Assembly: GCF_050587365.1 (NCBI RefSeq)
Contig: NZ_JBOBFV010000001.1
Span: forward strand, 1,240,001-1,304,000
DNA: 64,000 nt
Source of the DNA: Plantibacter auratus
Lineage (GTDB): Bacteria; Actinomycetota; Actinomycetes; Actinomycetales; Microbacteriaceae
Reading direction: 5' to 3'
Part shown: positions 43,174 to 52,073 of the stretch, one piece after another
How positions within the stretch are numbered: position 1 is the stretch's first letter
How the letters are laid out: the number at the start of each line of letters is the position of its first letter
Notes under the pieces: model-generated
What the model saw: the letters and a program-made list of their open reading frames with translations, nothing else
Told to the model about the DNA's origin: nothing
Databases searched by the model: none
Made by a program: the position numbers and the translations under genes

Positions 43174-44828
43174 TGGCGGGTCCCCCGGTAGTCGACGACG
43201 GTCTGATCGCCGCTGAAGAACGGGTCCGCTGAATCGACGAAGGCATCGACACTCGGGTCGCCAGCGCTCGCCACATGATCGGCGAACTCCTCGTACCGAT
43301 GCGAATTGTGCGAGAACGCGATTCCCGGGCCATCCTCCTCGAGCTCCTGCGTCGCCGGGTCGATCAACCGTGGTGCGTCGCCCTGCACCGTCGTCCAATT
43401 GGCCCTGTCCGGATTGTCCCGTCCGTCCAACCGTGCCACTGGGTCCTCTTCGAACTCGAGTGACAGCACCTGGACGTCATCGGGGATGTCGTATCGCGCG
43501 ACCGGCGAGCCCGCGGTGGCGACATGGGTGATGTTGAAGGGTACCGACGGGTCCGAGGCGATCAACCCGGCCGTGATCCCGCCCAGGCTGAACCCTTCCA
43601 GCATGACCGGATCGGTCGATGAGATGCCCGCGGCGCGCATGGCGTCGAGCACCGCGGAGGCCAATGCGGTCTGCTCCCCCTGCATGGCGACGACGTCGGA
43701 GGTGGAGTCGTTCGCGGCGGGCCCCGCGTCGGGATTCCACACCTGGGTACTGGGTATCTGCACGATGTACGACTTCGGCGGGCCAGCGCTCTCCACGATC
43801 CGGATGTCGCTGAAGTCGTCGCCGCCGATCCGATCGATTTCGCTCGAACCGTTCATGAGATCGCCGAGCCCCCGCACGTCCGTGTCCGGGACGGCATGAG
43901 GCTTCGGCTTCCCGTCGGCACCGACCTCGAGAGCGGCGGTGCCATCCTCGAAGAGGCCGAACCGGCCGCCACCGGTGGCGATGGCGTCGATCGCCTGCTC
44001 ATAGGTGAGCGGCGGCCAGCCCTGGCCGGTCACGACCGACATGAGTCCGTTGAAGCCGGGCAACAACCCGGGGAGGAAGGTGAGGCCGGCCAGCAGGCCT
44101 GGAGCGCCGTCCGTGAGGATGTCCTCGATCCACGCGTTGTCGCCCAACCATTCGTTGGCCGCCTGACCTGCGATCGGAGCGAGTTCCTGCAGTCTCGCGA
44201 GTGCGTCCGCATACGTCGCGGCGGTCCGGTCGATGACCTCCTGCGGTGAGTAGGCGGCGATCGAGTTGGCGGTGAACAGTCCCGCGACGCCGGCCGGCGA
44301 GAGCAGCAGCCAGGGGTTGTCGCCGATCTGGTCCAGCGTCTGCTGGGCGCCCTCGACCAGCGAGTCGACACCCTCGACGACGACGTTGACGCCTGCCACG
44401 GTGAGCATCCACGCCCCGCCCACCACCGCCACGCCCGCAGCTGCGACGAGGCCCACCGGCACCGCGAGGACGCCGATGACGAAGGCGACCCCGTTGTGGA
44501 GGGCGACGGTCGCTGCGGCGATCAGCTGGTCGGCGGTCTCGTAGGCGACCACGGCGCCCTCGAGGAAGACGGCCGAGACGCCGGTCTCGGTCGCCACGAG
44601 GAGCAGGGAACCGGAGGCGAGGACGATGGCGCCTTCCGCAGCCGCCCCCGTCACCGGCGACAGGATCATGGATTCGAGCAGGTCGCCGTCGACCGCTTTC
44701 GCAGCGGCCGTGCCCGAACGCCCGATCAGCTCGGTCGACAACGTGGCGAGTTGCTGCGCCTGCAGTCGCATGTCGTCGAGCTTCGCGCCGACGCCTCCGG
44801 CTCCACCGGAGACCGTGATGCCGCTCAT
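43170..44828 (-). CDS. Alpha/beta hydrolase with ESX-like N-terminus
   Basis: A 552-residue protein. Residues 1-50 form a helical region like ESX partners. Residues 60-150 are hydrophobic with Gly/Ala-rich helices (VIGVLAVPVGLVAAAGVAVVGG). The C-terminal half is an alpha/beta hydrolase: nucleophile elbow EGFSLGG with Ser414, a likely acid in EEDPVARLDG (Asp462) and a likely His in FSHNSHRYEEF (His507 or His510). The architecture resembles lipase/esterase domains found in mycobacterial PE/PPE proteins. The ATG at 44828 overlaps the preceding stop by 4 nt. With a WXG-like and an EspG-like gene directly before it, a secreted lipase/esterase of the T7SS is the favoured reading. Substrate unknown. 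Confidence 0.75.
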   Translation of the reverse strand: MSGITVSGGAGGVGAKLDDMRLQAQQLATLSTELIGRSGTAAAKAVDGDLLESMILSPVTGAAAEGAIVLASGSLLLVATETGVSAVFLEGAVVAYETADQLIAAATVALHNGVAFVIGVLAVPVGLVAAAGVAVVGGAWMLTVAGVNVVVEGVDSLVEGAQQTLDQIGDNPWLLLSPAGVAGLFTANSIAAYSPQEVIDRTAATYADALARLQELAPIAGQAANEWLGDNAWIEDILTDGAPGLLAGLTFLPGLLPGFNGLMSVVTGQGWPPLTYEQAIDAIATGGGRFGLFEDGTAALEVGADGKPKPHAVPDTDVRGLGDLMNGSSEIDRIGGDDFSDIRIVESAGPPKSYIVQIPSTQVWNPDAGPAANDSTSDVVAMQGEQTALASAVLDAMRAAGISSTDPVMLEGFSLGGITAGLIASDPSVPFNITHVATAGSPVARYDIPDDVQVLSLEFEEDPVARLDGRDNPDRANWTTVQGDAPRLIDPATQELEEDGPGIAFSHNSHRYEEFADHVASAGDPSVDAFVDSADPFFSGDQTVVDYRGTRQ

Positions 44829-45769
44829 GCCCGTGCTCCCTGGATGGTCGCGGCGATCGCCAACACCTCGGCGACGATGTCCGCGCGACGGACGGCCCGG
44901 AGCGAGACCCGGGTCCCCTCGGCGACGGTGGACGGGTCCATACCCGCCGCTTCGACGTCCGGAGTGTCGACCGACACGGCGACCCAGCCGTCGGCACCAC
45001 GGAGCCACGTGTCCGTCCACCGTCTCATGGGCTCCCCGCTCCGCGAGAGTGCGTCGAGCCGGAAGCCGCCGTCGATCCGCTGGGCGACGCCGCCGAGGAG
45101 CACTGCGGCCTGCGGGCTGTGGAGCTGTCCGACGACCGCGCCGACGACGTCCGGTCGGTCCTGTCGGAGCGCGAGGACGAGCGCCTCGGCGTCCGCGAGC
45201 GGGAGGACGACCACCTCGGTCGAACGACCCCGCGTGTCGGGGACGTCGTGGAGCGCGGAGAGGGGTCGCAGGAGTTGCTGCGCCAGGCCGGCGGTGTCGA
45301 AGGCGCGGATCTCGACGGCGTCCTCGTCGCGCGAGGCCGCGCCGTGCTCGGCGACGGACGCGTCCGAATGGTCGACCCGCTGCGTCCGCAACAGCGCCAG
45401 AGCGTGCGCGCCGATCACGGAGACGGACTGGATCGCCGTCCGGTCGAGGGTCCAGCAGGAGGCGTCGACGGCCGCCGTCGCGAACTGCGGCATCGACAGG
45501 AAGGCGGCGAAATCGGGATCGACGTCAGCGGTGAGGTCGTCCGGGAGGGTGTCGTCGCCACGGGCGAGGAGTCGCCGCTCCCGGAGCCGCGCGACGGCTC
45601 GCTGCTCGCGCTCCCGGACCTCGGCGGGCTGCACGTCCGAACCCCATTCGGTGTGGAAGGCGGGTGGCAGCACGATGTGCGGGGTGCGGTGCTCCAGGAC
45701 GTGGAGTTCGTCAGCGGTCAGCAGGAAGGCTGCCGCTGCCGGAGCCGGGCGGGTACGGGTCATGGGCAT
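44825..45769 (-). CDS. EspG-like secretion chaperone candidate
   Basis: A 314-residue cytoplasmic protein without signal or membrane segment. The order FLLTADELHVLEHRT near the N-terminus, a RAVARLRERRLL helix and the later mixed alpha/beta part (EVVVLPLADAEALVLAL, QAAVLLGGVAQ, RWTDTWLRGADGWVAV) fit the ESX-associated EspG fold, which binds PE/PPE-type substrates. Direct motif support is limited. The ATG at 45769 overlaps the previous stop (ATGA); ATGs at 45781 and 45763 are alternatives. Its place between a WXG-like protein and the hydrolase fits a substrate-specific chaperone. Confidence 0.5.
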   Translation of the reverse strand: MPMTRTRPAPAAAAFLLTADELHVLEHRTPHIVLPPAFHTEWGSDVQPAEVREREQRAVARLRERRLLARGDDTLPDDLTADVDPDFAAFLSMPQFATAAVDASCWTLDRTAIQSVSVIGAHALALLRTQRVDHSDASVAEHGAASRDEDAVEIRAFDTAGLAQQLLRPLSALHDVPDTRGRSTEVVVLPLADAEALVLALRQDRPDVVGAVVGQLHSPQAAVLLGGVAQRIDGGFRLDALSRSGEPMRRWTDTWLRGADGWVAVSVDTPDVEAAGMDPSTVAEGTRVSLRAVRRADIVAEVLAIAATIQGARA

Positions 45770-46263
45770 CAGGGGGTCCATCCTCGGCTGCGGTAGAGGT
45801 CTGCCAGGTCCAGCCAGCTGCGGTCACCGGGTGTCGGAAGCGATGGCGTGGAGGCGACGATGTCCTTGGCCTGGTGCACGAGGAAGTCCGGGACCTCCTG
45901 GCCGAAGAACTCGAACACCTTCGCGGCACCGTCCTTGACGGTCTCGACCGCGCCGGAGACGAGGTTCACCGCGTCGTTCCAGCGGTCGCCCACCCAACGC
46001 GCGGCATCTTCGATGAGCTGCTTCACGTGTTCGACGGCGGTCGCGTGCGCGTCGAGCTTGTCGGCCGCGTCGTCGAGCTGCGTCGCCGAGTTCTCGAGCG
46101 AGACCGCCCGGGTGCCGAGCTGCTCGATGAAGGTCTCCGCCGCGGTGGAGGTCCACGCGAGCTCGGCGGCCGAGCGGAGGTCTCCGGCACGGCTACGGAC
46201 CTCGGTCGCGAAGGTTCGTAGCTCCGTCGCGCGGAGGCGGATCTGTTGGGTGTCGCCGTACAC
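45769..46263 (-). CDS. WXG100-like T7SS partner protein
   Basis: A 164-residue helical protein starting with GTG. The first 90 residues form two helices joined by ELAWTSTAAETF, which fits the W-x-G/S turn of ESAT-6-like proteins (Trp at about 37). A tail of 70 residues follows (DRWNDAVNLVSGAVETV to SRGWTP). It heads the coupled run EspG-like, hydrolase, lipoprotein, phosphatase, FHA, kinase. No promoter was found in the 122-nt gap upstream, so expression may rely on read-through of the WXG100 terminator. Confidence 0.7.
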   Translation of the reverse strand: MYGDTQQIRLRATELRTFATEVRSRAGDLRSAAELAWTSTAAETFIEQLGTRAVSLENSATQLDDAADKLDAHATAVEHVKQLIEDAARWVGDRWNDAVNLVSGAVETVKDGAAKVFEFFGQEVPDFLVHQAKDIVASTPSLPTPGDRSWLDLADLYRSRGWTP

Positions 46264-46320
46264 TGCTCGCTCCTCGTCGCGTGGTGCTGCGTCGCTGTCG
46301 CCGTGGGTCGCCTTCGCCGG

Positions 46321-46363
46321 AAAACCCGCGCGCCCTCACCGACACCTGGTCGGGAGGGCGCGC
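46321..46363 (-). terminator. U-tract terminator after the WXG100 gene
   Basis: A 10-bp stem GCGCGCCCTC/GAGGGCGCGC, extended by CCGA/TCGG past one bulge, is followed on the minus strand by GGGTTTTCC. It lies 22 nt past the WXG100 stop. It is the only hairpin in the window with a clear T-run. It would let the WXG100 protein be made in large excess over the downstream operon. Confidence 0.8.
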
Positions 46364-46385
46364 AGAGCGAAGCCGACGGTGGTGA

Positions 46386-46682
46386 CTACTGGCCGGCGCC
46401 GGCAGCGAGCGCTGCGTCGGTCTGCTCGAGCGTGGTCACAGCGTTGTTGAGGTAGCCCGACAGCTTGTCGAGGTGCTGGATCGTGACCGTCGCGCTCTGC
46501 GTGAAGGCCGTGTAGGTCTCGTTGAAGGTGCCGGACGCGGTGTCGGTCTGGAACCCGGAGGACACGAGGTTGTTGATGAGGGTCTGGAGGCGGTTGAGCG
46601 TGGTCTCGACCTCGCCCTTACCCGTCGTCAGGTTGACGGCGGCCTGCTTGATCTCGCTGTAGTTGACGTTGATGTTGGCCAT
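46386..46682 (-). CDS. WXG100 family protein with degenerate motif
   Basis: A 98-residue ESAT-6/WXG100-type substrate. It reads MANINVNYSEIKQAAVNL, then LQTLINNLVSSGFQTDTASGTFNETYTAF, and the second helix TIQHLDKLSGYLNNAV. The turn that normally holds Trp-x-Gly reads SSGFQT, so there is no tryptophan. Some actinobacterial WXG100 proteins share this SGFxTDxAS form. The ATG is preceded by a strong AAGGAG site. It has its own palindrome-controlled promoter and a U-tract terminator, as expected for an abundant secreted protein. Confidence 0.85.
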   Translation of the reverse strand: MANINVNYSEIKQAAVNLTTGKGEVETTLNRLQTLINNLVSSGFQTDTASGTFNETYTAFTQSATVTIQHLDKLSGYLNNAVTTLEQTDAALAAGAGQ

Positions 46683-46729
46683 GAGTCTTGCTCCTTCGTT
46701 GTGGTCACCGGCACCGTCGGTGCCTTCAT

Positions 46730-46774
46730 CATGTAACCACAACGCCTCGCGGGAGCACATGGGGAGCACTCCCC
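46730..46774 (-). promoter_or_regulatory. Palindrome-controlled promoter, copy 2 (WXG100)
   Basis: The palindrome CATGGGGAG-CA-CTCCCCATG on the plus strand (46758-46777; core 46761-46774) is followed on the minus strand after 24 nt by TTACAT, or after 25 nt by TACATG. No good -35 is seen. The predicted start of transcription is about 42 nt before the WXG100 ATG. The same core and spacing occur at two other promoters in the window. Confidence 0.6.
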
Positions 46775-46803
46775 ATGCAGTCCCCACCCAGGGACGACGC
46801 CGC

Positions 46804-49800
46804 TCAGGCGACGGGGAACTCGGGCGCGATCGGCAGCTGCACGCGCGACAGTGCACCGCGGTTCGCGTAGATCCCGCGCCCCTGCGGGAAGTCCTTGCGC
46901 GCGAGCCTGGGGAAGGTCGTCCGGAGGACGAGGTCGCCCTCCATCTGCTCCGGCTGCAACAGGATGCCCCGCCTGGCGCTCTTGATCTCGCCCATGAGCG
47001 GCCAGGACGACGACCAGCCCGACACCTCGTTCTCGGCGATGACGAGGTGGTCGCTGCGCTTGATGGCCTTGATGAGCTCCACGAGCGGTGGGTCGGCGAT
47101 GCCGTTGAGGTAGTCCGACAGCGTCTCGATGACGACGACCGTCCGGCCGGTCACCGTCTCGGACGCGATCGCCGCGGACAGCGCCTTCGCCTGCTCGGCG
47201 ATCGTCTCGGGGGTGACGGCCGACTCGTCGAAGCGCAGCTCCCGCAGCAGTTCCGAGCGCTTGGAGCCGAAGTAGACGAAGCGCGTCGACGGATCGAAGC
47301 GTCGCATGGCGCCGACCAGGGATGCGACGGCGTTCGTCCGACCGCTGCCGGGAGGGCCGCCGACGAGGAACGCGCCGGACGGGTCGAACCCGATCGGTGC
47401 GAGGTCGGCGTCGCCGATGCCGAGTACGGGGCGGTCGCCGACCCGCTCGGGCAGTTCGCGCGCCTCGATCTCCTTCGGCAGTGCGCCGATCGGCGGGGCC
47501 GTGATCGTGGCTCCCGCGCGGGACATGGCCTCCGCGAGCCGGACTGTCGCGACCGACTGGTCCGAGAGCACCGGCGAACCACCGAGGATCGCGACCTGGA
47601 CCTCGAGTCCGTCGACGATCGCCCGGCCGGCGGGCGACTCGGGGCCGAGGATGTCCTTCGGCACGCCGAGGAGCTGGTAGCCGGTCTCGTCCGCGAGGCG
47701 CAGCACCACGCGTCGCTGCACACCGGAGCTGATGTTCGTCGGGACGGAGCCCGGGCGGTCGGCCGAGAACGCGATGTTCACGCCGAGCTGCCGGCCGTCG
47801 GTGATGAGCTGCTGGAACAGCGTGTACCACGAGGACAGGCCGAGCGTCGTCTCGTACTCCTGCCGGAAGGACTGGAAGCCGTCGACGAGCAACAGGATGC
47901 GGCGCTCGTCGTTGCGACCCGAGACGCGGCGGTAGTCGGTGATGGACGACGCGTTCGCCTCGGCGTACCGGACGCTGCGCTCGTCGACGATCTCCTTGAT
48001 CCGGCGGAGCAGTCGGATGACGCGCTCCTGGTCGTCGCCGGGGATGATCGAGCCGACGTGCGGCAAGGCCTCGAGCATGCGGAGGCTGCCCGCGCCGAAG
48101 TCGAGGCCGTACACCTCGACCGGACCGCCACGCGGCGTGATGCCCGCCGCGGTGGCGAGGGTCCGCAGGACGGTGCTCTTGCCCGATCCGCCGGTGCCGA
48201 ACACGGCGATGTGGCCGTCGACGTCAGGCCGGAAGTAGACCGGGCGCTGCTCCTGCGAGTCCGGGAGGTCGGCGACACCGATGAGCAGTTCGGCGTCGGA
48301 CCGTTGACGGAGCTTGCTGAGGTCGTAGACGGGCGCCAGCTCGTCGAGCCAGGGCCGTCGCGGCGCCGGGATGGATGCGCGGTCGGCTGCGGCGATGATG
48401 CTCGCGACGAGCCGCTGCTGGTCGGTGGGGCCGAGGTCGCGCTCCTCCTCGGCGTCGGCCGCGCGGGGCTCCTCCCAGCGCGTCTCACCGCCGAACCGCA
48501 GCTCCCGGACCTCGATGTCGGAACGCTTGGGCTCGTCGCTCGTCCAGCCGCCCGCATAGCCGGACTGGAAGATGCTCAGGCGACCGGGACCGGTCTTCGC
48601 GATGCCGCGGCCGGGGACGCCCGGGTCGAAGTGCGCCGCGTCCTTGACGCCGACCACGTCCTGGCTGTCGGACTCGTCGGCCATGCGCAGCGCGACGCGG
48701 AGGTTGGTGTTCGCGCGCAGGTTGTCCTTGATGACACCGGCGGGTCGCTGGGTCGCCATGATGAGGTGGATCCCGAGCGAGCGACCGCGCTGGGCGATGT
48801 CGACGACGCCGTCGACGAACTCCGGGACCTCGCCGACGAGCGCCGCGAACTCGTCGATGACGAGGACCAGGGCGGGTGGTGAGTCGGGGTCGCCCCGCTT
48901 CTCGAGCTCGAGGAGGTCCTTGGCCTTCTTCCGGTTGAGCAGGTGCTCGCGGAAGTGCAGCTCGGCGCGGAGGCTCGTGAGCGCCCGGCGGACGAGGTGC
49001 GGGCTGAGGTCGGTGACGAGTCCGACGCAGTGCGGGAGCGTCACGCAGTCCGCGAAGGCCGAGCCGCCCTTGTAGTCGACGAAGAGGAACGAGACGCGGT
49101 CGGGGCTGTACTCGGCCGCCATCCCGAGCACCCAGGCCTGCAGGAACTCGCTCTTACCGGCACCCGTCGTCCCGCCCACGAGGGCGTGGGGGCCCTGGGC
49201 GCGGAGGTCGAGGTGCATGGCGTCGACACCGCCCGATCCGACGGTCGCGCGCAGCTGGCCGGCCCGTCGGGGCTTCGGCGGGAGCCCGGGCGTGCGGTCG
49301 TGGATCGAGGAGTTCTGCCGCCAGCGGTCGACCACGGCGTCGCTCGAGGTCGTGAGCTCCGGCCCGAGCAGCGTCACCATCGACACCGACCGCGGGAGGT
49401 CGCTCGAGTCCTCGACGAGGGCGCCGGCGTCGATCACGGACGCCATGCGTCGCGCGTAGTCGAGGGCCGTCACCGGGTCGACGAACTCCGGGCGGGCGTC
49501 GTCGACGGAGTAGCCGAGGCGGACCATGCCGACCGTCGCCGGCGCGTCGACGCCGGCCCCGGCCTCCGGGACCTGCAGGAAGGTGCGGCAGGCGGCGGGG
49601 AGCGAGACGACGTCGTCGGCGATCCAGATCGGGAAGACCCCCGCGTCCGCCGCGATCTCGGCGAGCTGGACGAGGCGTGCGCGGTCGACGCCGACGTCGT
49701 CGGAGATGAGCAGGACGATCGCGGGGATCGGGGACTTCGTGCCGGTGTCGTTGGAACTCTTCGTCCCGATCTCCGCGCCGCGCTCCTGGGCTGCCTGCTT

Positions 49801-51324
49801 CTCGGAGATGGCTCCGCGTCGGGCGTCGCCGGCCCGGGCCGCCTGCAGGCGGGTCTGGACGAGCTCCTCGATCGCGGCCAGCAGCAGGTTGCCGCTCGAC
49901 ACGCTGTCGGCGAGGTGGCCGACGTCGAGCGGGCTGTTCGGCGAGGACGCGTGCGGGAGCCACTTGACCCACGAGAGGGCGTTCGACCACGCGGGCGAGA
50001 CGATCGCCGAGACGACGACCTCGGCCGGCGAGTGGAGGGCGGTGAGCTGGACGAGGATGCCGTTCACTGCGCCCCCGGCCGTCTGCGGTGAACCGGCGAT
50101 GCCGAGCGCGCCGGCGTCGTAGAGGTTGTCGATGATCGGCACGTCGGCGACGGTCGCGTACTGGTCCTTGAGCTTCTCGAGTCGTTCCTGGAACTCCGGC
50201 AGGAAGCTGTCGCGGGCCTTCGCCGAGACCTCGTTGCGCGACGGCATCGTGCCGACGCCGAGTCGGAGGTTCAGGAAGGACCAGTGCTCGGGGCGCCTGG
50301 TCCACAGCAGCGGCCCCCGTGTGAGCGCGTGCTTGAGCGCCTCGGAGGTGGACGGTGCCTCGCGCATGCGGACGTCGTGCTCGATCTCCCGCTCGGCCGC
50401 GAGCTGCTTGCCGAGGGACTCGAGCCGCTCGTCGAAGATCTTGATCTGCTGCTTGAGCTTGCGCTTGTTGCGCCCGCGACCGGTGAAGTAGTTGCCGATG
50501 AGCATGAGCGGCGTCATGGCGATGAAGATCAGTGACAGCGGGTTCTTCGTGAAGAAGTACATCGCGCCACCGAGGAGCATGGGCGTGAGCATGCCGAGGA
50601 GCGGGAACGGCTGGTTCTCGCGCTCGGTCGGCGGCTCGGGAGCGGGGAAGGTCTCCCCCGCGTAGCGTTGTTCGACGCGCGGCGAGCGGTTGAAGTACAC
50701 GGGCCCGGCCTTCGGGACGACACCCGCGCGACCGACGGTCCCGGCGAAGCCGATTTCGACCTCGGTGTCGCCGATGAGCACGCGCTCCGGCTCGATGACC
50801 TTGAGTCGAGGCACGATGCCGCCGTCGACGACGATGCCGTTGGCCGCGCCGAGGTCGACGAGTTCGATCTCGCCGCCGACCTCGAGGCGTGCGTGACGCT
50901 TCGAGACGAGCGGGTCGTCGAGGACGATGTCGCAGCTCGCCTCACGTCCGATGGTCCAGCTGCCGGCCGGCAGGGTGAACTCACGGCCGGCGTCGTCGCC
51001 GGAGAGGACCCGCACGACGGCGACGGCGGGCGCCTGGCCGGTGCGCGCCGCGGAGTAGTAGACCCCCGCGTCGGCGAGTTCGATGACGGCACCCGAACCG
51101 ACCCACGCCTCGCCGATGGGTGCCTCGGGCGGGAGCGGCAAGGTCTCGGTGGATCCCGGCAGGCGCGCGTGCAGCGTGAAGTCGGCGTTCGCGGAGTCCG
51201 GCCCCTGCGGGTCGACGCGCGCGATGGTCGACGCGACCTCCGCGATGCTCGCCGCCGCGTCCGTCGTCACGACGATGTCGGCGGACGACCCCGACGGCCT
51301 GGTCAACGTCAGCTTGATGCGCAT
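46804..51324 (-). CDS. EssC/EccC-type FtsK-SpoIIIE ATPase of T7SS
   Basis: A 1506-residue motor of a type VII secretion system. Residues 1-90 look like a YukD/EsaB ubiquitin-like fold. Residues 100-195 are a FHA domain (WTIGREASCDIVLDD and VSKRHARLEV). Two transmembrane helices lie at about 242-282. Three FtsK-type ATPase domains follow. D1 has a full Walker A GGTTGAGKSE (718-727) and Walker B LVLVIDEF (820-827). D2 has GTGGSGKS (1043-1050) but a weak LLLVDGF. D3 has GPPGSGRT (1323-1330), where Arg replaces the P-loop Lys, and no clear Walker B. FHA fusion is typical of Firmicute EssC rather than mycobacterial EccC. It lies 65 nt after a lipoprotein gene and ends about 27 nt before the WXG100 palindrome. 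Confidence 0.93.
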   Translation of the reverse strand: MRIKLTLTRPSGSSADIVVTTDAAASIAEVASTIARVDPQGPDSANADFTLHARLPGSTETLPLPPEAPIGEAWVGSGAVIELADAGVYYSAARTGQAPAVAVVRVLSGDDAGREFTLPAGSWTIGREASCDIVLDDPLVSKRHARLEVGGEIELVDLGAANGIVVDGGIVPRLKVIEPERVLIGDTEVEIGFAGTVGRAGVVPKAGPVYFNRSPRVEQRYAGETFPAPEPPTERENQPFPLLGMLTPMLLGGAMYFFTKNPLSLIFIAMTPLMLIGNYFTGRGRNKRKLKQQIKIFDERLESLGKQLAAEREIEHDVRMREAPSTSEALKHALTRGPLLWTRRPEHWSFLNLRLGVGTMPSRNEVSAKARDSFLPEFQERLEKLKDQYATVADVPIIDNLYDAGALGIAGSPQTAGGAVNGILVQLTALHSPAEVVVSAIVSPAWSNALSWVKWLPHASSPNSPLDVGHLADSVSSGNLLLAAIEELVQTRLQAARAGDARRGAISEKQAAQERGAEIGTKSSNDTGTKSPIPAIVLLISDDVGVDRARLVQLAEIAADAGVFPIWIADDVVSLPAACRTFLQVPEAGAGVDAPATVGMVRLGYSVDDARPEFVDPVTALDYARRMASVIDAGALVEDSSDLPRSVSMVTLLGPELTTSSDAVVDRWRQNSSIHDRTPGLPPKPRRAGQLRATVGSGGVDAMHLDLRAQGPHALVGGTTGAGKSEFLQAWVLGMAAEYSPDRVSFLFVDYKGGSAFADCVTLPHCVGLVTDLSPHLVRRALTSLRAELHFREHLLNRKKAKDLLELEKRGDPDSPPALVLVIDEFAALVGEVPEFVDGVVDIAQRGRSLGIHLIMATQRPAGVIKDNLRANTNLRVALRMADESDSQDVVGVKDAAHFDPGVPGRGIAKTGPGRLSIFQSGYAGGWTSDEPKRSDIEVRELRFGGETRWEEPRAADAEEERDLGPTDQQRLVASIIAAADRASIPAPRRPWLDELAPVYDLSKLRQRSDAELLIGVADLPDSQEQRPVYFRPDVDGHIAVFGTGGSGKSTVLRTLATAAGITPRGGPVEVYGLDFGAGSLRMLEALPHVGSIIPGDDQERVIRLLRRIKEIVDERSVRYAEANASSITDYRRVSGRNDERRILLLVDGFQSFRQEYETTLGLSSWYTLFQQLITDGRQLGVNIAFSADRPGSVPTNISSGVQRRVVLRLADETGYQLLGVPKDILGPESPAGRAIVDGLEVQVAILGGSPVLSDQSVATVRLAEAMSRAGATITAPPIGALPKEIEARELPERVGDRPVLGIGDADLAPIGFDPSGAFLVGGPPGSGRTNAVASLVGAMRRFDPSTRFVYFGSKRSELLRELRFDESAVTPETIAEQAKALSAAIASETVTGRTVVVIETLSDYLNGIADPPLVELIKAIKRSDHLVIAENEVSGWSSSWPLMGEIKSARRGILLQPEQMEGDLVLRTTFPRLARKDFPQGRGIYANRGALSRVQLPIAPEFPVA

Positions 51325-51389
51325 GCAGGATCCCCTTGGAAGTGCGGGCCGCTGGACACGGCCCCGATCAGCCTAGCGACGGCTATCGG

Positions 51390-52073
51390 CTATCCGGCGG
51401 AGGGCGAAGCCTTGCTCTGCTCATCGGTCAGGGGCTTCTGAACATCCTCGGGGTCCGTGATCGTCGACGGGACCGGTGCCGGACTGAAGAACCCTTGCGC
51501 TGGCGCGGCCGACGAGCAGTCGTCCTGCGTCGCGACGATGACCGCGTCGACCTTCAGCTTGCCGTCGACCGTGGTCAGCCGGAACTCCCTGCCACTCATC
51601 GACCCGGTTCCAGGAGTGGACGGCGGGGGCGTTCCGTCGGCCGACGCCCAGTCGTCGAGAGCGCACCCACGTACCCGCGATCCGTCGCCATCAGCGGTCA
51701 CGGACGTCACCTCGAACGGCAACGGGCCGGGAGACAACTCGGTCGCCTCGCCGTCTTGCAGGCGCTGCTCTGCAGCGCTCCACAGCTCGGTGCGCACCTC
51801 GTAGCCGACCGTGTCGACGAGTTCGGGCAGACGGAAGTCGTTGCGGTTCGCGGCGACGGCCATCGCGATGAGAGCGTCCCGCGTGGCCTTGACCGCCGCG
51901 TCCGCTTCATACGGCCCTGACGGCTCGCCATCCGGCCAGGACACCTCCGGGTACGGCTGTTCTGCCGGAGCCGGATTCGGCGTGCAACCGGCGAGCGCCA
52001 CAACGAACACGACGACGGGAACGACGGAGGCGAGACGTCCGATCCGGGGGCGACCATGAGCGCGTGCGGTCAT
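51390..52073 (-). CDS. Lipoprotein of the T7SS locus
   Basis: A 227-residue predicted lipoprotein. The signal IGRLASVVPVVVFVVALAGC has lipobox ALAGC at residues 26-30, and a Pro-rich start to the mature part. Two further Cys pairs may form disulfides outside the cell. No known domain was recognised. Its ATG overlaps the stop of the 774-residue substrate candidate (TGATG), and a 6-bp GGGCCG/CGGCCC stem lies between it and the ATPase gene. It may hold or process the substrate at the membrane. Confidence 0.78.
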   Translation of the reverse strand: MTARAHGRPRIGRLASVVPVVVFVVALAGCTPNPAPAEQPYPEVSWPDGEPSGPYEADAAVKATRDALIAMAVAANRNDFRLPELVDTVGYEVRTELWSAAEQRLQDGEATELSPGPLPFEVTSVTADGDGSRVRGCALDDWASADGTPPPSTPGTGSMSGREFRLTTVDGKLKVDAVIVATQDDCSSAAPAQGFFSPAPVPSTITDPEDVQKPLTDEQSKASPSAG

